This document shows positions 1 to 12,645 of a DNA stretch of 64,000 nucleotides, in pieces. The notes under the pieces were generated by a model that saw only the letters and a program-made list of their open reading frames with translations, made no database searches and had not been told where the DNA came from. Position 1 is the first letter of the stretch; each line of letters starts with the position of its first letter. Source of the stretch: Pseudohongiella spirulinae (lineage in GTDB: Bacteria; Pseudomonadota; Gammaproteobacteria; Pseudomonadales; Pseudohongiellaceae); contig NZ_CP013189.1 of the NCBI RefSeq assembly GCF_001444425.1, positions 2,666,001-2,730,000 of the forward strand. The letters run 5' to 3'. Position numbers and translations under genes: made by a program.

Positions 1-53
1 TATTTTGCATCAGGCAGAATCTCACGTTTTGCTGCCACTCTTCTTCTGGGCAT
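1..53 (-). CDS. rpsG: 30S ribosomal protein S7, 5' end only
   Basis: Only the first 17 complete codons lie inside the window, and the gene continues beyond its left edge. The start reads MPRRRVAAKREILPD, the conserved beginning of S7, the primary 16S rRNA binder that nucleates the 30S head. A GAGGTG ribosome binding site sits just before the ATG. It follows rpsL on the same strand after about 90 bases, as in the usual str operon (rpsL-rpsG-fusA). Too short to check anything beyond identity. Confidence 0.9.
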   Translation of the reverse strand, partial: MPRRRVAAKREILPDAK

Positions 54-141
54 AACACACCTCACTATTCAGGTAAATCTGCGATTCACTTTACAATGCA
101 AGTTTGCAAAGCCACGCAGCCTTACTGTTTTTAATTGAAAA

Positions 142-516
142 TCAAGACTTTGGACGTTTCGCACCATACTTGGAACGGCCCTGACGACGCGCAGAAACGC
201 CGGATGTATCCAGACTGCCGCGCACTGTGTGATAACGCACACCCGGAAGGTCTTTTACACGACCACCACGGATCAGGATCACAGAGTGCTCCTGCAGGTT
301 GTGACCTTCACCACCAATGTAGGAGGTGACTTCATAACCGTTAGTCAAACGCACACGGCATACTTTACGCAGTGCTGAGTTCGGCTTCTTTGGTGTAGTT
401 GTGTAGACGCGGGTGCACACGCCACGTTTTTGCGGGCAACCTTGCAGAGCAGGCACGTCGCTTTTAGCGACCTTGCTCTGTCTTGGTTTACGAACCAACT
501 GGTTGATAGTTGCCAT
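142..516 (-). CDS. rpsL: 30S ribosomal protein S12
   Basis: S12 of the small-subunit decoding centre, 124 residues, the usual length. It starts [12 protein letters not shown] and contains the conserved [14 protein letters not shown] and [11 protein letters not shown] segments. The lysines corresponding to E. coli K42 and K87, sites of streptomycin-resistance mutations, are both unchanged, so the gene looks drug-sensitive. It lies downstream of rpoC on the same strand, separated by about 150 bases that hold a hairpin, and upstream of rpsG. The CDS begins behind a GGAGTAATG-type ribosome binding site. Confidence 0.97.
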   Translation of the reverse strand: MATINQLVRKPRQSKVAKSDVPALQGCPQKRGVCTRVYTTTPKKPNSALRKVCRVRLTNGYEVTSYIGGEGHNLQEHSVILIRGGRVKDLPGVRYHTVRGSLDTSGVSARRQGRSKYGAKRPKS

Positions 517-616
517 TCATTACTCCTGAACTTGTCGTTTAAATACTTATACTCCGGCGTGTAGCCACTTGCTGCGCATCTTCCGAAACACAGTCAAGAC
601 TACTCACCAGAGTAAA

Positions 617-645
617 GGATGCGAGAGTTTAAAGATCCCGCATCC
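617..645 (-). terminator. Hairpin between rpoC and rpsL, possible terminator
   Basis: On the minus strand GGATGCGGGA pairs with TCTCGCATCC around a 9-base loop (10-bp stem with one G-T pair), followed by TTTACT. The T tract is weak, so it may be a partial terminator or a 3' stabilising hairpin separating the rpoBC message from the str operon. It is the only strong stem in this gap. Confidence 0.5.
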
Positions 646-670
646 CATAGTCAACTTAAATAGCGCCCAA

Positions 671-3600
671 TCAGACGCCGGATTTCAGCGCTTCTGTCAG
701 TGCTGCTTCCACATCACTGGCAGATACGCCCGAGCCTTCTTCCTGCATGGCCCGGTTTGCGGCGGCCTGCTGGCGGCGCGCCTCGTGGTATGCCAGTCCG
801 GTACCCGCAGGTATCAGACGACCAACAACCACGTTTTCCTTCAGTCCACGCAGATGATCACGCTTACCGGTCACGGCAGCCTCAGTCAGCACGCGGGTTG
901 TTTCCTGGAATGACGCCGCAGAGATAAACGACTCAGTTGCCAGCGATGCCTTGGTAATACCCAGCAATTGACGCTGGTAGCGCGCTTCAACCTTGCCTGC
1001 TTCCCGCAGCTTGTCATTCTCTTCAAGCACCTGCGTAATGGTGACCTGCTCACCGCGGATAAGGCTGGAATCACCCGGATCGGTGATTTCAACTTTACGC
1101 AGCATCTGCCGCACAATCACTTCGATATGCTTGTCGTTAATTCGAACACCCTGCAACCGGTAAACTTCCTGCACTTCGTTGACGATATACTCGGCCAGCG
1201 CCTGGACGCCTTTCAGGCGCAGGATATCGTGCGGCGAGGGCGGACCGTCAGACACGACTTCACCCTTCTCGATAAATTCACCTTCAAACACGGTCATCGC
1301 ACGCCATTTCGGAATCAGCGCCTCATAATGAGTACTGCCATCCGGCATGCTCTCGCCTTCTTTCGGCGTAATCACCAAGCGACGCTTGCCTTTGGTTTCC
1401 TTACCAAACGTGACCGTACCGGAGATCTCCGCAAGAATGGCTGGCTCTTTGGGTTTGCGCGCCTCAAAGAGGTCAGCAACCCGCGGCAGACCACCAGTGA
1501 TGTCGCGTGTCTTGGAGCCTTCCTGAGGAATACGGGCGATAACGTCACCGACGTTAAGCTGTACGCTGTCCTGCACCGCAATAATCGCGCTGGAAGGCAG
1601 GAAGTAAACAGCCGGCATGTTAGTACCCGGCAGCGGCAGTTCCTTGCCTTTCTCATCCAGCAGCGTGATCGCCGGACGCAGCTCTTTCGCCGCCGACGGA
1701 CGCTCGGCCGGATCGATTACCGTCAGACTGGACAAACCAGTGATTTCATCTGTCTGACGGCGCACTGTCAGGCCTTCTTCCATGTTAGTGAAGGCAACTT
1801 TACCGGCCACTTCTGTGATGATCGGGTGAGTGTGTGGATCCCAGGTTGCCACAACCTGACCTGACTCAACCTTGCGATCTTCATTCAGCGTAATGACCGC
1901 ACCATAAGGCAGCTTATACTTTTCACGCTCACGACCGGCCTCGTCGTTTACGATCAGCTCACCAGAACGGGAGACCACAACCAGGCCACCATTGGTGTTC
2001 TGCACTGTCTTCATATTATGCAAGTGTACCGAGCCGGTTGTACGCACTTGAACGTTATCCGCCGCAGTCGCCCGTGATGCCGCACCACCGATGTGGAAGG
2101 TGCGCATGGTCAACTGGGTGCCAGGCTCACCAATGGATTGCGCCGCGATGACACCGATGGCTTCACCAACATTAGCCAGATGACCACGCGCCAGGTCACG
2201 ACCATAACACTGACGACAGATGCCGAAGCGTGTATCACAGGTGATGGCTGAGCGCACATGCACCTCATCCACACCCATGGTTTCCAGTCGTTCGACCATT
2301 TTTTCATCCAGCATAGTGCCCGCTTCAAGCAGCACTTCACCGGTATCCTGGTGAACTACATCATTGATCAGCACCCGGCCCAGCACACGCTCACCCAGGG
2401 CCGCAATAATGTCACCACCCTCGATGATGGGACGCATGATAAGGCCGTCCTGCGTACCACAATCTTCTTCGGTGATTACCAGATCCTGGGAAATATCAAC
2501 CAGTCGTCGAGTCAGATAACCTGAGTTGGCTGTCTTCAACGCCGTATCCGCCAGACCTTTACGCGCACCGTGCGTTGAGGTGAAGTACTGCACAACGCTC
2601 AGACCTTCCCGGAAGTTAGCGGTAATCGGCGTCTCGATGATCGAACCATCAGGACGAGCCATCAGACCCCGCATACCTGCCAGCTGACGAATCTGGGCAG
2701 GCGAACCCCGCGCACCAGAGTCGGCATAGATGTATACAGAGTTGAACGATTCCTGCCGCTCTTCCTCACCATCGCGATTGATAACAGGCTCTGTTGACAG
2801 GCCCTCCATCATCGCCTTGGCAACAAGATCATTGGCACGCGACCAGATATCGATCACTTTGTTGTACTTCTCACCCTGAGTCACCAGACCGGATGCATAC
2901 TGATTCTCGATCTCTTCAACTTCAGCCTCAGCCTGACCAATGATTTTGGCTTTTGCATCAGGAATAACAAAGTCATTAACCCCGATCGATGAACCGGAGA
3001 CGGTTGAATAGCGATAACCGGTATACATCAACTGGTCTGCAAAGATAACCGTTTCCTTCAGGCCCACATTACGATAACAGGCGTTAAGGACAGCAGAGAT
3101 CTGTTTCTTGGTCATTTTCTGATTGACCATGGCGAACGGCAGGCCGGCCGGCACGATGGCATAAAGCAATACGCGCCCGACAGTGGTATCGACCATACGC
3201 CGAACCTTGACCGTCTCACCCGCCTCATTCAGCTCGTAGTCATGCAAACGCACCTTGATTCGAGCCTGCAGGTGCGCCTGCTTGGTGTCATATGCACGCT
3301 TAACCTCATCAACATCGGCAAAGATCATGCCCTCGCCCTGCGCATTAACGCGCTCACGAGTCATGTAATACAGACCCAGAACCACGTCCTGCGACGGAAC
3401 GATGATCGGCTCACCGTTTGCTGGTGCCAGAATGTTGTTGGTGGACATCATCAGCGTACGCGCTTCCAGCTGGGCTTCCAGCGTCAACGGTACGTGGACA
3501 GCCATCTGGTCGCCGTCAAAGTCAGCGTTATAAGCGGCACACACCAGCGGGTGCAATTGAATCGCTTTACCTTCAATCAGCACTGGCTCGAACGCCTGGA

Positions 3601-4900
3601 TGCCCAGACGGTGAAGTGTCGGCGCCCGGTTAAGCATAACCGGATGTTCGCGGATCACTTCAGCCAGAATATCCCATACTTCCGGCGTTTCGCGCTCTAC
3701 CATCTTCTTGGCGGCTTTGATGGTCGTAGCCAGGCCCCGACGCTCCAGCTTGCCGAAAATAAATGGCTTGAACAGTTCCAGGGCCATTTTCTTGGGCAGA
3801 CCACACTGATGCAGTTTGAGAGTCGGTCCCACAACAATAACCGAACGGCCAGAGTAGTCGACTCGCTTACCCAGCAGGTTCTGACGGAATCGACCCTGCT
3901 TGCCTTTGATCATGTCAGCCAGAGACTTCAATGGGCGCTTGTTGGTACCTGTAATAGCGCGACCGCGACGTCCATTATCCAGCAGGGCGTCCACGGCTTC
4001 CTGCAACATACGCTTTTCGTTACGCACGATAATATCCGGCGCATTCAGATCCAGCAGACGCTTCAGACGGTTGTTACGATTGATGACCCGGCGATACAGA
4101 TCATTCAGGTCGGACGTTGCAAATCGGCCACCATCCAGCGGGACCAACGGACGCAGATCCGGTGGCAGCACAGGCAGCACAGTCAGCACCATCCACTCAG
4201 GCTTGTTGCCCGACTCAGCGAATGCTTCCAGCAGTTTCAGGCGCTTTGACAGTTTCTTGAGCTTGGTCTCTGAGTTAGTGGCCGGAATCTCTTCGCGCAG
4301 ACGATTGATTTCGTCTGGCAGGTCCAGATCACGCATCAGCTGCTGAATAGCTTCAGCACCCATCTTGGCATCGAATTCATCACTGAATTCTTCCATTGCT
4401 TCGTAATATTGCTCATCCGTCAGCAGCTGTCCTTTTTCCAGGGTAGTCATACCCGGATCGGTCACGACAAATGACTCGAAGTAGAGAATGCGCTCGATAT
4501 CACGCAGCGTCATATCCAGCAGCAAACCAATACGAGATGGTAGTGACTTCAGAAACCATATATGCGCGACAGGGCTGGCCAGCTCAATGTGGCCCATGCG
4601 CTCACGACGTACTTTAGACAGCGCCACTTCCACGCCGCACTTCTCACAGATCACACCGCGATGTTTCAGACGCTTGTACTTGCCGCACAAGCACTCATAG
4701 TCTTTTACCGGACCAAAAATCTTGGCACAGAACAGACCATCACGCTCTGGCTTGAATGTTCGGTAGTTGATGGTTTCCGGCTTTTTTACTTCGCCAAACG
4801 ACCAGGCGCGGATCATCTCCGGTGACGCCAGACCGATGCGAATCGAGTCAAACTCATCTGATTGTGACTGTGACTTCAATAATCCCAGCAAGTCTTTCAT
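671..4900 (-). CDS. rpoC: RNA polymerase beta' subunit
   Basis: Largest subunit of RNA polymerase, about 1409 residues, matching the gammaproteobacterial length. The start is placed at [11 protein letters not shown] because GGAGGAAAG lies just upstream of this ATG and homologues begin here; an in-frame extension of 13 residues upstream has no support. Visible landmarks are the N-terminal zinc ribbon (CLCGKYK...CEKCGVE, about residues 70-88), the catalytic [12 protein letters not shown] loop with its three aspartates, and the second zinc site with [13 protein letters not shown]. It follows rpoB by about 54 bases in one operon. No break or missing core motif was seen. Confidence 0.98.
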   Translation of the reverse strand: MKDLLGLLKSQSQSDEFDSIRIGLASPEMIRAWSFGEVKKPETINYRTFKPERDGLFCAKIFGPVKDYECLCGKYKRLKHRGVICEKCGVEVALSKVRRERMGHIELASPVAHIWFLKSLPSRIGLLLDMTLRDIERILYFESFVVTDPGMTTLEKGQLLTDEQYYEAMEEFSDEFDAKMGAEAIQQLMRDLDLPDEINRLREEIPATNSETKLKKLSKRLKLLEAFAESGNKPEWMVLTVLPVLPPDLRPLVPLDGGRFATSDLNDLYRRVINRNNRLKRLLDLNAPDIIVRNEKRMLQEAVDALLDNGRRGRAITGTNKRPLKSLADMIKGKQGRFRQNLLGKRVDYSGRSVIVVGPTLKLHQCGLPKKMALELFKPFIFGKLERRGLATTIKAAKKMVERETPEVWDILAEVIREHPVMLNRAPTLHRLGIQAFEPVLIEGKAIQLHPLVCAAYNADFDGDQMAVHVPLTLEAQLEARTLMMSTNNILAPANGEPIIVPSQDVVLGLYYMTRERVNAQGEGMIFADVDEVKRAYDTKQAHLQARIKVRLHDYELNEAGETVKVRRMVDTTVGRVLLYAIVPAGLPFAMVNQKMTKKQISAVLNACYRNVGLKETVIFADQLMYTGYRYSTVSGSSIGVNDFVIPDAKAKIIGQAEAEVEEIENQYASGLVTQGEKYNKVIDIWSRANDLVAKAMMEGLSTEPVINRDGEEERQESFNSVYIYADSGARGSPAQIRQLAGMRGLMARPDGSIIETPITANFREGLSVVQYFTSTHGARKGLADTALKTANSGYLTRRLVDISQDLVITEEDCGTQDGLIMRPIIEGGDIIAALGERVLGRVLINDVVHQDTGEVLLEAGTMLDEKMVERLETMGVDEVHVRSAITCDTRFGICRQCYGRDLARGHLANVGEAIGVIAAQSIGEPGTQLTMRTFHIGGAASRATAADNVQVRTTGSVHLHNMKTVQNTNGGLVVVSRSGELIVNDEAGREREKYKLPYGAVITLNEDRKVESGQVVATWDPHTHPIITEVAGKVAFTNMEEGLTVRRQTDEITGLSSLTVIDPAERPSAAKELRPAITLLDEKGKELPLPGTNMPAVYFLPSSAIIAVQDSVQLNVGDVIARIPQEGSKTRDITGGLPRVADLFEARKPKEPAILAEISGTVTFGKETKGKRRLVITPKEGESMPDGSTHYEALIPKWRAMTVFEGEFIEKGEVVSDGPPSPHDILRLKGVQALAEYIVNEVQEVYRLQGVRINDKHIEVIVRQMLRKVEITDPGDSSLIRGEQVTITQVLEENDKLREAGKVEARYQRQLLGITKASLATESFISAASFQETTRVLTEAAVTGKRDHLRGLKENVVVGRLIPAGTGLAYHEARRQQAAANRAMQEEGSGVSASDVEAALTEALKSGV

Positions 4901-4954
4901 TCTACTTTCCTCCGCCTGCCGTCTTGCGGCAGGCATCACAATGTCGGCGATTCG

Positions 4955-7900
4955 TTATTTACCGGAAACTTCCAGATCCATATCAATACCAAGCGAGCGG
5001 ATCTCTTTCAGAAGCACGTTAAACGATTCAGGCATACCTGGCTCCATGCGGTGGTCACCGTCCACGATGTTTTTATACATCTTGGTTCGACCAGCCACAT
5101 CGTCAGATTTGACTGTCAACATTTCCTGAAGTGTATAGGCCGCACCATATGCCTCAAGTGCCCAGACTTCCATCTCACCGAAGCGCTGACCACCAAACTG
5201 AGCCTTACCACCCAATGGCTGTTGTGTTACCAGGCTGTATGATCCGGTAGAACGGGCATGCATCTTGTCATCGACCAGGTGATTCAGCTTCAGCATATAC
5301 ATGATGCCGACTGTCACCTTGCGATCAAATGCATCGCCGGTACGACCATCATAAAGAGTTACCTGACCACTTTCGTCCATACCGGCCAGCTTCAGCATCT
5401 GTTTGATCTCACCCTCATTGGCACCATCAAACACGCGCGTTGCCATTGGCACGCCCTTTTTGAGGTTGCTGGCCAGCTCCAGGATCTCGTCGTCTGTCAA
5501 CTCATCCAGATTTTCTTTCTGGTTGCCGACGGAGTTATAAATCTCGTCAAGCAGTTTTCTGACTTCGTCGACCTTGCGGCGTTGCTGCAACATCTCGTTG
5601 ATACGAATACCAAGTCCTTTCGAGGCAGCACCCAGGTGCGTCTCCAGAATCTGACCGACGTTCATGCGCGACGGCACACCCAATGGGTTAAGCACCACAT
5701 CGACAGGATTACCGCTCTCATCAAACGGCATATCCTCAACTGGCATAATGGCGGAGATAACCCCCTTGTTACCATGTCGTCCTGCCAGCTTGTCACCAGG
5801 CTGTATGCGTCGCTTGATGGCCAGATAGACTTTTACAATCTTCAGAACACCCGGCGCCAGATCATCACCCTGTACCAGCTTGCGCTTTTTGTCTTCGAAA
5901 CGATCATCCAGCTCTTCACGACGACGCTTCAATTGCGCTTCCGCCAGCTCCAATTGCTTGTTCAGCTCTTCATCGGCCAAACGCAGCTTGAACCAGTCGT
6001 CCGCGCCCAAACCATCAAGGTACTCAGACGTCAGCTCGGCACCTTTCTTGAGGCCTGGTCCGCCCGCTACTTTCTTGCCCAGCAATGCCTGCTTCAGACG
6101 ATAGAACGTCGCGCCCTGCACAATGCGGAACTCGTCGTTGATGTCTTTGCGTACTTTGTCCAGCTGAGACTTTTCAATCTCCTTGGCGCGCTGATCTTTC
6201 TCCAGACCATCACGTGTAAAGACCTGTACATCAATGACTGTGCCCTTGACGCTGGACGGTACACGCAGTGAGGTGTCTTTAACGTCAGACGCTTTTTCAC
6301 CAAAAATGGCACGCAGCAGTTTTTCTTCCGGTGTAAGCTGGGTTTCGCCCTTTGGTGTCACCTTACCAACAAGAATGTCGCCGGCGCCAACTTCTGCGCC
6401 GATGTACACGATACCCGCATCATCCAGCTTACCCAGCGCACCTTCGCCAACATTGGGGATATCAGAGGTAATCTCCTCGGAACCCAGCTTGGTATCACGT
6501 GCCACACAGGTTAATTCCTGAATGTGGATTGTGGTCAGACGATCTTCGCTGACTACCCGCTCCGATATCAGGATCGAGTCTTCGAAGTTGTAGCCGTTCC
6601 AGGGCATGAATGCGATGCGCATATTCTGACCCAGTGCCAGCTCACCCAAATCGACGGACGGGCCGTCAGCAAGAATGTCACCACGGCTGATGCGGTCGCC
6701 TTCTTTAACCAGCGGTCGCTGGGTAATACAGGTGTTCTGGTTGGAGCGGGTATACTTGGTGAGGTTGTAGATGTCCACACCGGCCTCACCCGCCTCAGTT
6801 TCCTCGTCACTGACACGAACGATAATGCGCGAAGCATCAACGCTTTCGATAACACCACCGTGCTCTGCCACCACACACACACCAGAATCACCCGCCACGT
6901 TACGCTCCAGGCCGGTACCAACCAGCGGCGGTTCAGCACGCAGGGTCGGCACAGCCTGACGCTGCATGTTGGATCCCATCAATGCACGGTTAGCATCATC
7001 GTGTTCCAGGAAGGGAATCAACGCTGCCGCCACAGATACCATTTGCTGTGGAGCAACATCCATATAGTTGATCTGTTCCTTGGGCATCAGCGTGGTTTCG
7101 CCGTTATATCGAACGGTGACCAGGTTGTCGACAAACCGACCCTTGTCATCCAGCGACGCACTGGCCTGGGCGATAACGTACTGCCCTTCGTCAATGGCTG
7201 ACAGGTAGTCAATCTCGTTACTGACGACACCATCGATTACGCGACGGTATGGGCTCTCAAGGAAACCGTAGTCATTAGTCCGCGCATAAGTCGCCATCGA
7301 GTTGATCAGACCAATGTTCGGACCTTCCGGCGTTTCAATCGGACATACCCGCCCGTAATGCGTCGGGTGGACATCACGCACCTCAAAACCCGCGCGCTCC
7401 CGGGTCAGACCGCCCGGTCCCAAAGCAGATACACGACGTTTGTGCGTCACTTCCGACAGCGGGTTGTTCTGATCCATGAACTGGGACAACTGGCTGGATC
7501 CAAAGAATTCCTTGATCGCCGCCGCCACCGGCTTGGCATTGATCATATCCTGCGGCATCAGACCCTCGGAATCCGCCATACTGAGGCGCTCTTTGACTGC
7601 ACGCTCAACACGGACCAGCCCCACGCGGAACTGGTTCTCTGCCATTTCACCAACAGAACGAATACGACGGTTACCCAGGTGATCAATATCATCAACCGTA
7701 CCAAAACCATTGCGGATACCAACCAATGTTTTCAGAACATCAACAATGTCGTCAATGCTCAGCACACCTTCACCTGTAATTTCTTCACGACCCAAACGAC
7801 GATTGAACTTCATGCGACCGACCGCAGACAGATCGTAGCGTTCCTGGGAAAAGAACAGATTACCGAACAGGTTCTCAGCTGAATCTTTGGTCGGCGGCTC

Positions 7901-9040
7901 GCCAGGGCGCATCATGCGATAAATTTCAACCAGCGCATCAAGGCGTGACGTCGTGCTATCAATACGCAATGTTTCTGAAACGAAAGGCCCACAATCCAGA
8001 TCATTGGTATAAATAGTCTCAAAGGTTTCCACGCCGGCTGCAGCCATGGCTTCAAGCATCTCGGCTGTGACCAGCGAGTTACACTCGAACAGAATCTCGC
8101 CCGTTTCCGGATTGACAATGTCTTTAGCCAGTGACTGACCTGAAACAAATTCGGGACTGACCTGCAATTCGTTAAGCTTGGCCTTTTCCATCTGGCGAAT
8201 ATGACGCGCGGTGATACGACGACCCGCCTCAACAATGACTTCGCCCTTTTTATCAACAACGTTGAAGTTCAGCACTTCGCCGCGCAAACGTGTCGGCACC
8301 AGCTCCAGCATGAGCTGCTCTGCCGTTTTGCCCAGACGATAGTTATTGTTCTCGTAGAACATTGCCAGAATCTGCTCCGCTGTAAACTCAAGCGCACGGA
8401 GCAATACAGTAGCGGGCAACTTACGGCGACGGTCGATACGCACGTAAACCAGATCTTTGGGGTCAAATTCGAAATCCAGCCAGGAGCCACGATAGGGAAT
8501 AATTCTGGCTGAATATAAAAGCTTACCTGAACTGTGAGTCTTACCACGGTCATGGTCAAAGAACACACCAGGTGATCGATGCAATTGCGACACAACGACC
8601 CGCTCAGTGCCGTTAATCACGAATGTACCACTGTCTGTCATGAGCGGAATCTCGCCCATGTACACTTCCTGCTCTTTAATGTCCTTGATGGCCTGTGTAG
8701 TTGATTCCTTATCGTAAAGGATCAGGCGAACGCGAACACGTAATGACGCCGAATACGTTGTGCCGCGGAGTTGACACTCTTTAACATCAAAAACAGGTTT
8801 GCCCAATTCATAGCTGACAAACTCCAGGATTGCTTTACCGGAGTAGCTGACAATGGGGAACACCGACTTGAAAGCCGCCTGTAAGCCGATATCCTGACGT
8901 TGGTCAGCGGCTACACCGGCTTGGGTAAACTGCCTGTAGGAGTCAATCTGGGTTGACAAGAGATATGGAATATCCATCGCAGCCGGCAACTTCCCAAAGT
9001 CTTTGCGGATACGTTTCTTCTCTGTATACGAATAGGCCAT
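4955..9040 (-). CDS. rpoB: RNA polymerase beta subunit
   Basis: Beta subunit of RNA polymerase, 1361 residues, close to the E. coli length. It starts [16 protein letters not shown] as in relatives. The rifampicin region reads [22 protein letters not shown] then [10 protein letters not shown]; the sensitive-type D, H, R and S residues are present. The [12 protein letters not shown] segment near the active site and the C-terminal clamp ([13 protein letters not shown]) are intact. It is preceded by rplL with a 220-base gap that holds two stem-loops, and followed closely by rpoC. Confidence 0.98.
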   Translation of the reverse strand: MAYSYTEKKRIRKDFGKLPAAMDIPYLLSTQIDSYRQFTQAGVAADQRQDIGLQAAFKSVFPIVSYSGKAILEFVSYELGKPVFDVKECQLRGTTYSASLRVRVRLILYDKESTTQAIKDIKEQEVYMGEIPLMTDSGTFVINGTERVVVSQLHRSPGVFFDHDRGKTHSSGKLLYSARIIPYRGSWLDFEFDPKDLVYVRIDRRRKLPATVLLRALEFTAEQILAMFYENNNYRLGKTAEQLMLELVPTRLRGEVLNFNVVDKKGEVIVEAGRRITARHIRQMEKAKLNELQVSPEFVSGQSLAKDIVNPETGEILFECNSLVTAEMLEAMAAAGVETFETIYTNDLDCGPFVSETLRIDSTTSRLDALVEIYRMMRPGEPPTKDSAENLFGNLFFSQERYDLSAVGRMKFNRRLGREEITGEGVLSIDDIVDVLKTLVGIRNGFGTVDDIDHLGNRRIRSVGEMAENQFRVGLVRVERAVKERLSMADSEGLMPQDMINAKPVAAAIKEFFGSSQLSQFMDQNNPLSEVTHKRRVSALGPGGLTRERAGFEVRDVHPTHYGRVCPIETPEGPNIGLINSMATYARTNDYGFLESPYRRVIDGVVSNEIDYLSAIDEGQYVIAQASASLDDKGRFVDNLVTVRYNGETTLMPKEQINYMDVAPQQMVSVAAALIPFLEHDDANRALMGSNMQRQAVPTLRAEPPLVGTGLERNVAGDSGVCVVAEHGGVIESVDASRIIVRVSDEETEAGEAGVDIYNLTKYTRSNQNTCITQRPLVKEGDRISRGDILADGPSVDLGELALGQNMRIAFMPWNGYNFEDSILISERVVSEDRLTTIHIQELTCVARDTKLGSEEITSDIPNVGEGALGKLDDAGIVYIGAEVGAGDILVGKVTPKGETQLTPEEKLLRAIFGEKASDVKDTSLRVPSSVKGTVIDVQVFTRDGLEKDQRAKEIEKSQLDKVRKDINDEFRIVQGATFYRLKQALLGKKVAGGPGLKKGAELTSEYLDGLGADDWFKLRLADEELNKQLELAEAQLKRRREELDDRFEDKKRKLVQGDDLAPGVLKIVKVYLAIKRRIQPGDKLAGRHGNKGVISAIMPVEDMPFDESGNPVDVVLNPLGVPSRMNVGQILETHLGAASKGLGIRINEMLQQRRKVDEVRKLLDEIYNSVGNQKENLDELTDDEILELASNLKKGVPMATRVFDGANEGEIKQMLKLAGMDESGQVTLYDGRTGDAFDRKVTVGIMYMLKLNHLVDDKMHARSTGSYSLVTQQPLGGKAQFGGQRFGEMEVWALEAYGAAYTLQEMLTVKSDDVAGRTKMYKNIVDGDHRMEPGMPESFNVLLKEIRSLGIDMDLEVSGK

Positions 9041-9141
9041 TGTGTTTTCCTAGCAAGTATGTCTGTTGATATCCGGGTGGCGACGCTGTTAATGAAGTCC
9101 GGATATACCCCACTATCTTGAGGTCTGATTCAGACCTATAC

Positions 9142-9228
9142 ACCGCCGATTTTTCGGTCGGTGATGGCAACGCGTTTATGCCTGCCTCAAAAACATTGAA
9201 TACCGACAGGGGGATTCCCCCCTGCCGG
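9142..9228 (-). promoter_or_regulatory. rplL-rpoB intergenic hairpins
   Basis: Two stem-loops lie between rplL and rpoB. The stronger, 9199-9228, pairs TACCGGCAGGGGG with CCCCCTGTCGGTA around a tiny loop. A second, around 9142-9164, pairs CACCG-type arms around an A-rich loop. In E. coli the same gap holds a partial attenuator and an RNase III site that set the ratio of L12 to RNA polymerase. I infer the same role here from position and structure only. Confidence 0.55.
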
Positions 9229-9260
9229 TATACAATTTACATCACAAACTGTGGCCTGAA

Positions 9261-9641
9261 TTACTTCAGTTCCACTGTAGCGCCGGCTTCTTCCAGCTGC
9301 TTCTTGGCGTCTTCAGCTTCATCCTTGCTGGCTGCTTCTTTAACAGTAGAAGGTGCGCCATCAACCAGATCTTTAGCTTCTTTCAGACCCAGACCAGTGA
9401 TGCCACGAACTACTTTGATGACGTTAACTTTCTTGTCACCAGCAGCAGTCAGTACAATGTCGAACTCGGTTTTTTCTTCAGCCGCTGCAGCAGCATCGCC
9501 GCCAGCAGCAGGTGCAGCAACAGCAACAGCCGCTGCGGCAGAAACGCCGAACTTTTCTTCCATTGCGCTGACCAGTTCTACTACGTCCATTACAGACATT
9601 TCAGCGATTGCATTCAGAATATCGTCTTTAGACAGAGCCAT
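9261..9641 (-). CDS. rplL: 50S ribosomal protein L7/L12
   Basis: Stalk protein L12, 126 residues, acidic and alanine-rich, present in several copies per ribosome and recruiting translation factors. It has the N-terminal dimerisation part ([21 protein letters not shown]), an Ala-rich hinge around residues 36-52, and the C-terminal factor-binding domain ([20 protein letters not shown]). It follows rplJ by about 48 bases and precedes rpoB across the hairpin-containing gap. Confidence 0.97.
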   Translation of the reverse strand: MALSKDDILNAIAEMSVMDVVELVSAMEEKFGVSAAAAVAVAAPAAGGDAAAAAEEKTEFDIVLTAAGDKKVNVIKVVRGITGLGLKEAKDLVDGAPSTVKEAASKDEAEDAKKQLEEAGATVELK

Positions 9642-9689
9642 GACTCTAATCTCCTAATAAAATATGAATAAAATAAACCGTATACGGAA

Positions 9690-10217
9690 TTATGCCGCCT
9701 GCTTTTGATCACGCACTGCTGCAACAGCACGCGTAACCTTGGTCGGTACCTCATTAAAGGTGCGAACAAGCTTGGTAACCGGGGCCAGCATGACGCTCAT
9801 CAACATAGACACAGCCTGGTCGTATGTCGGCAATGTAGCCAGAGCATCAATCTGGTCGGCACCTAACAACTTGCCACCGACGGACAATGCCTTAACCTCA
9901 AACTTGTCATTTGCTTTGGCGAAATCCTTCAGCACGCGCGCAGCGGCACCCGGATCTTCCATAGAAAACGCAAGAATGGTCGGACCTGTCAGCGCGTCGT
10001 TGATGCACTCATACTGAGTACCTTCAACAGCTCGCTTGAGCAGCGTGTTGCGCACAACGCGCAGATACACACCCTGCTCACGCGCTGTTTTACGCAGCGC
10101 AGTCAGGTCAGACACAGTGACACCGCGATAATCGGCGAGCACTGCAGACAAAGCACTGTTAGCAGCTTCATTGACTTCCGAGACGATTTGCTTTTTGTCT
10201 TCAAGTCTAATAGCCAC
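9690..10217 (-). CDS. rplJ: 50S ribosomal protein L10
   Basis: L10 of the ribosomal stalk base, which binds L12 dimers and 23S rRNA. About 175 residues starting with a GTG codon: the protein begins (V/M)[14 protein letters not shown], aligned with L10 of relatives, and AGGAGT sits 6-8 bases before the GTG. A longer in-frame reading would start about 150 bases upstream, but it would run through the structured leader and has no homology. The gene is cotranscribed with rplL, and L10-L12 complexes normally repress it through the leader. Confidence 0.93.
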   Translation of the reverse strand: MAIRLEDKKQIVSEVNEAANSALSAVLADYRGVTVSDLTALRKTAREQGVYLRVVRNTLLKRAVEGTQYECINDALTGPTILAFSMEDPGAAARVLKDFAKANDKFEVKALSVGGKLLGADQIDALATLPTYDQAVSMLMSVMLAPVTKLVRTFNEVPTKVTRAVAAVRDQKQAA

Positions 10218-10472
10218 TAGCTTTACTCCTGATAGGGACCACACAAAGCGGCCCTTGTTGTTTTGCTCCACCTCTCCAGGTTTTGAGGAGGTGAACATTA
10301 ACTGGTGGAATGACTCCGTTAAACCGGAGCGGGTCTCACCATCTGCGTAGGCAATTAAGCTGACCAATCCATCATCAGCACCTACGGTCTTTGACAGCTC
10401 TGATCCGGTCGCAACCGGATCAAAACCCCAAAGTCTGCGGTGACCGTCAGGTCGCCGTAATTCATTGCAGCC
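10218..10472 (-). promoter_or_regulatory. L10-type mRNA leader (autoregulatory)
   Basis: The 255 bases between rplA and rplJ carry no gene but strong structure. One stem pairs CACCTC with GAGGTG near 10268-10288. A perfect 8-bp stem GATCCGGT/ACCGGATC with a 4-base loop lies at 10402-10421. In Gammaproteobacteria this position holds the L10(L12)4 binding leader that represses rplJL translation. The class is assigned from position and folding, not from a covariance search. Confidence 0.6.
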
Positions 10473-11168
10473 TTAAACCTTAAGTGCTGCGTGATCTACC
10501 TGAATGCCAGGACCCATGGTCGAGGACAGAACCACTTTCTGTATGTAGACACCTTTGGAAGATGCCGGCTTGGCTTTTTTCAGATCCGCCAGCAATGCTT
10601 CCAGGTTTCCCTGAACAGCGTCAGCAGCAAAACCGATCTTGCCAATTGCACCGTGGATGATACCTTTCTTGTCGGTACGATAGCGAACCTGACCCGCTTT
10701 GGCGTTTTTCACCGCCGTTGCAACATCAGCCGTCACGGTGCCAACCTTCGGGTTCGGCATCAGACCGCGCGGACCAAGTACCTGGCCCAGCTTACCAACA
10801 ACGCGCATTGCATCCGGAGTCGCAATTACCACGTCAAAGTCCAGGTTACCGCCAGCAATACTTTCTGCCAGATCATCAAATCCGACGATGTCAGCGCCCG
10901 CTTCCTGCGCTTTTGTGGCGTTCTCGCCCTGAGCAAATACAGCCACGCGCACATCTTTGCCTGTGCCGTTTGGCAACAGAGTGGAACCACGAACAACCTG
11001 ATCTGATTTACGCGGATCAACGCCGAGGTTCACAGAAACATCGATAGACTCTTTAAATTTCGGAGAGGCAAATTCGTTCAGCAATGCAACGGCTTCTTCA
11101 ACAGAATAAGTCCGGTTGCTATCAATCTTGCTCGCTATCGCCTTTTGCTTTTTTGACAATTTAGCCAT
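10473..11168 (-). CDS. rplA: 50S ribosomal protein L1
   Basis: L1 stalk protein, 231 residues, full length. It starts [16 protein letters not shown] and contains the family segments [23 protein letters not shown] and the C-terminal [11 protein letters not shown]1 binds 23S rRNA at the E site and, in E. coli, represses the L11 operon. It lies 3 bases after rplK, consistent with translational coupling. Confidence 0.97.
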   Translation of the reverse strand: MAKLSKKQKAIASKIDSNRTYSVEEAVALLNEFASPKFKESIDVSVNLGVDPRKSDQVVRGSTLLPNGTGKDVRVAVFAQGENATKAQEAGADIVGFDDLAESIAGGNLDFDVVIATPDAMRVVGKLGQVLGPRGLMPNPKVGTVTADVATAVKNAKAGQVRYRTDKKGIIHGAIGKIGFAADAVQGNLEALLADLKKAKPASSKGVYIQKVVLSSTMGPGIQVDHAALKV

Positions 11169-11171
11169 GAC

Positions 11172-11606
11172 TTATTCCACTCCTTCCACATCAATGCCAG
11201 AACTTCTGGCTGTGCCCGCCAGCGTGCGAACTGCTGCATCCATATCGGCTGCAGTTAGATCAGGCATTTTGACAGCGGCGATTTCTTCCAGCTGTGCACG
11301 GGTAATCTTCGCCACCTTTTCAGTATTTGGGCGCGCACTTCCTTTCGGAATATTCAAAGCTTTGCGCAACAAAACTGCAGCGGGAGGAGTCTTGGTAATA
11401 AATGTGAAGCTTCGATCCGCATAAACCGTAATAACAACCGGAATCGGCAGGCCTGCTTCCATGCCCTGAGTCTGGGCATTAAAGGCCTTACAGAATTCCA
11501 TGATGTTCACACCATGCTGACCGAGCGCAGGACCAACGGGCGGGCTAGGGTTCGCTTTGCCCGCGCCAACCTGCAACTTGATGTATGCAGTGACTTTCTT
11601 TGCCAT
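11172..11606 (-). CDS. rplK: 50S ribosomal protein L11
   Basis: L11, 144 residues, part of the GTPase-associated centre and needed for RelA activation. It starts [30 protein letters not shown], with the proline-rich N-terminal hinge, and ends with the RNA-binding domain ([12 protein letters not shown]). An AAAGGAGAAAG ribosome binding site precedes the ATG. First gene of the rplKA pair, about 97 bases downstream of nusG. Confidence 0.97.
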   Translation of the reverse strand: MAKKVTAYIKLQVGAGKANPSPPVGPALGQHGVNIMEFCKAFNAQTQGMEAGLPIPVVITVYADRSFTFITKTPPAAVLLRKALNIPKGSARPNTEKVAKITRAQLEEIAAVKMPDLTAADMDAAVRTLAGTARSSGIDVEGVE

Positions 11607-11702
11607 TTTACTTTCTCCTTTGGGTACAAGCGCTGACGCCAGCCTTGCGGCCGCTATCAGCTCCCCGTTTATCTGTCAGGCCTGGCAGCCCGACAGGGGT
11701 TA

Positions 11703-12236
11703 TTAACTCTTTTCGACCTGGCTGAATTCCAGCTCAACCGGTGTAGATCGCCCGAAAATCAGAACCGCCACACGCAATCGATTCTTTTCGTAGTTAACTT
11801 CTTCGACCGTGCCTGTGAAGTCGTTAAACGGACCATCAGTAACCCGAACCATTTCACCCGGCTCGTAAATAACCTTGTGCCGCGGCTTGTCCTGCCCCTC
11901 TTCCAGGCGCTGCAGGATACGATTGGCCTCTCGAGTGGTAATGGGCGCAGGTCGATCGGCCTTACCACCAATAAAACCAAGCACACGCGGGGTTTCTTTT
12001 ACCAGATGCCAGGTATCATCGTTGAGCTCCATCTCCACCAGCACATAGCCAGGAAAGAATTTTCGCTCGCTTTTTCGCTTCTGGCCGGCGCGCATTTCCA
12101 ACACTTCTTCAGTGGGAACCAGCACCTCACCAAACAAATCTTCCATTCCAGAACGCGCAATACGCTCTTTGAGCGCCTGCATAACCCGCTTCTCATAGCC
12201 AGAGTAGGCATGAACCACGTACCAATTCTTTGCCAT
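11703..12236 (-). CDS. nusG: Transcription termination/antitermination factor NusG
   Basis: NusG, 177 residues. The start is set at [18 protein letters not shown], preceded by an AGGAGAG ribosome binding site. The NGN domain ([18 protein letters not shown]) is followed by the C-terminal KOW domain ([17 protein letters not shown]). It links RNA polymerase to ribosomes or Rho. It begins 14 bases after secE, the standard secE-nusG pair. An in-frame upstream extension would overlap secE and was rejected. Confidence 0.96.
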   Translation of the reverse strand: MAKNWYVVHAYSGYEKRVMQALKERIARSGMEDLFGEVLVPTEEVLEMRAGQKRKSERKFFPGYVLVEMELNDDTWHLVKETPRVLGFIGGKADRPAPITTREANRILQRLEEGQDKPRHKVIYEPGEMVRVTDGPFNDFTGTVEEVNYEKNRLRVAVLIFGRSTPVELEFSQVEKS

Positions 12237-12250
12237 CTGCTCTCTCCTGA

Positions 12251-12619
12251 CTATCCGATAATCCGTGAGATAATTGCCCCAAGCGCGGTATCCAGCAACC
12301 ACAGAATGACCGCCACAATAAAGACAACAACCAGTACAATCATGGTTGTCTGCGTGGTCTCCTGCCGGGTTGGCCAGACGACTTTCCGCACTTCCGTGCG
12401 TGCTTCCAGACAAAGATTCAGAAAAGCGGACCCTTTTGCAGTCTGCACGGCTATCCAGCCAGCCAAACCAGCCAGAATAAGCATGCCAACAACTCTCAAC
12501 ACCAGTGCCTCAGCAGAGAAGTATGCGTTGGCGTAAATGCCGCCTGCGATGATAATTGCAACTGCAATCCACTTCAGCAAATCCTGCTTTGGTGCCTGCG
12601 TCGTAGACTTGTCAGTCAT
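12251..12619 (-). CDS. secE: Protein translocase subunit SecE
   Basis: SecE of the SecYEG channel, 122 residues with three predicted transmembrane helices (about 13-35, 40-60 and 92-115), the long enterobacterial/pseudomonad form. The essential amphipathic stretch [13 protein letters not shown] before the last helix is present. The start [10 protein letters not shown] is chosen because the upstream in-frame extension runs through the tRNA-Trp gene. It lies between tRNA-Trp and nusG on the same strand. Confidence 0.95.
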   Translation of the reverse strand: MTDKSTTQAPKQDLLKWIAVAIIIAGGIYANAYFSAEALVLRVVGMLILAGLAGWIAVQTAKGSAFLNLCLEARTEVRKVVWPTRQETTQTTMIVLVVVFIVAVILWLLDTALGAIISRIIG

Positions 12620-12645
12620 AGTTTTTATCTCAGCGCTGCCATAAA

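Noticed and set aside
3242-4249. Long plus-strand open frame opposite rpoC
   Set aside because: Antisense shadow of a conserved gene, no ribosome site and no recognisable protein.
5258-6271. Long plus-strand open frame opposite rpoB
   Set aside because: Antisense shadow of rpoB with low-complexity composition.
10218-10367. N-terminal extension of rplJ
   Set aside because: It would translate the structured leader; the GTG at 10217 has a ribosome site and homology.
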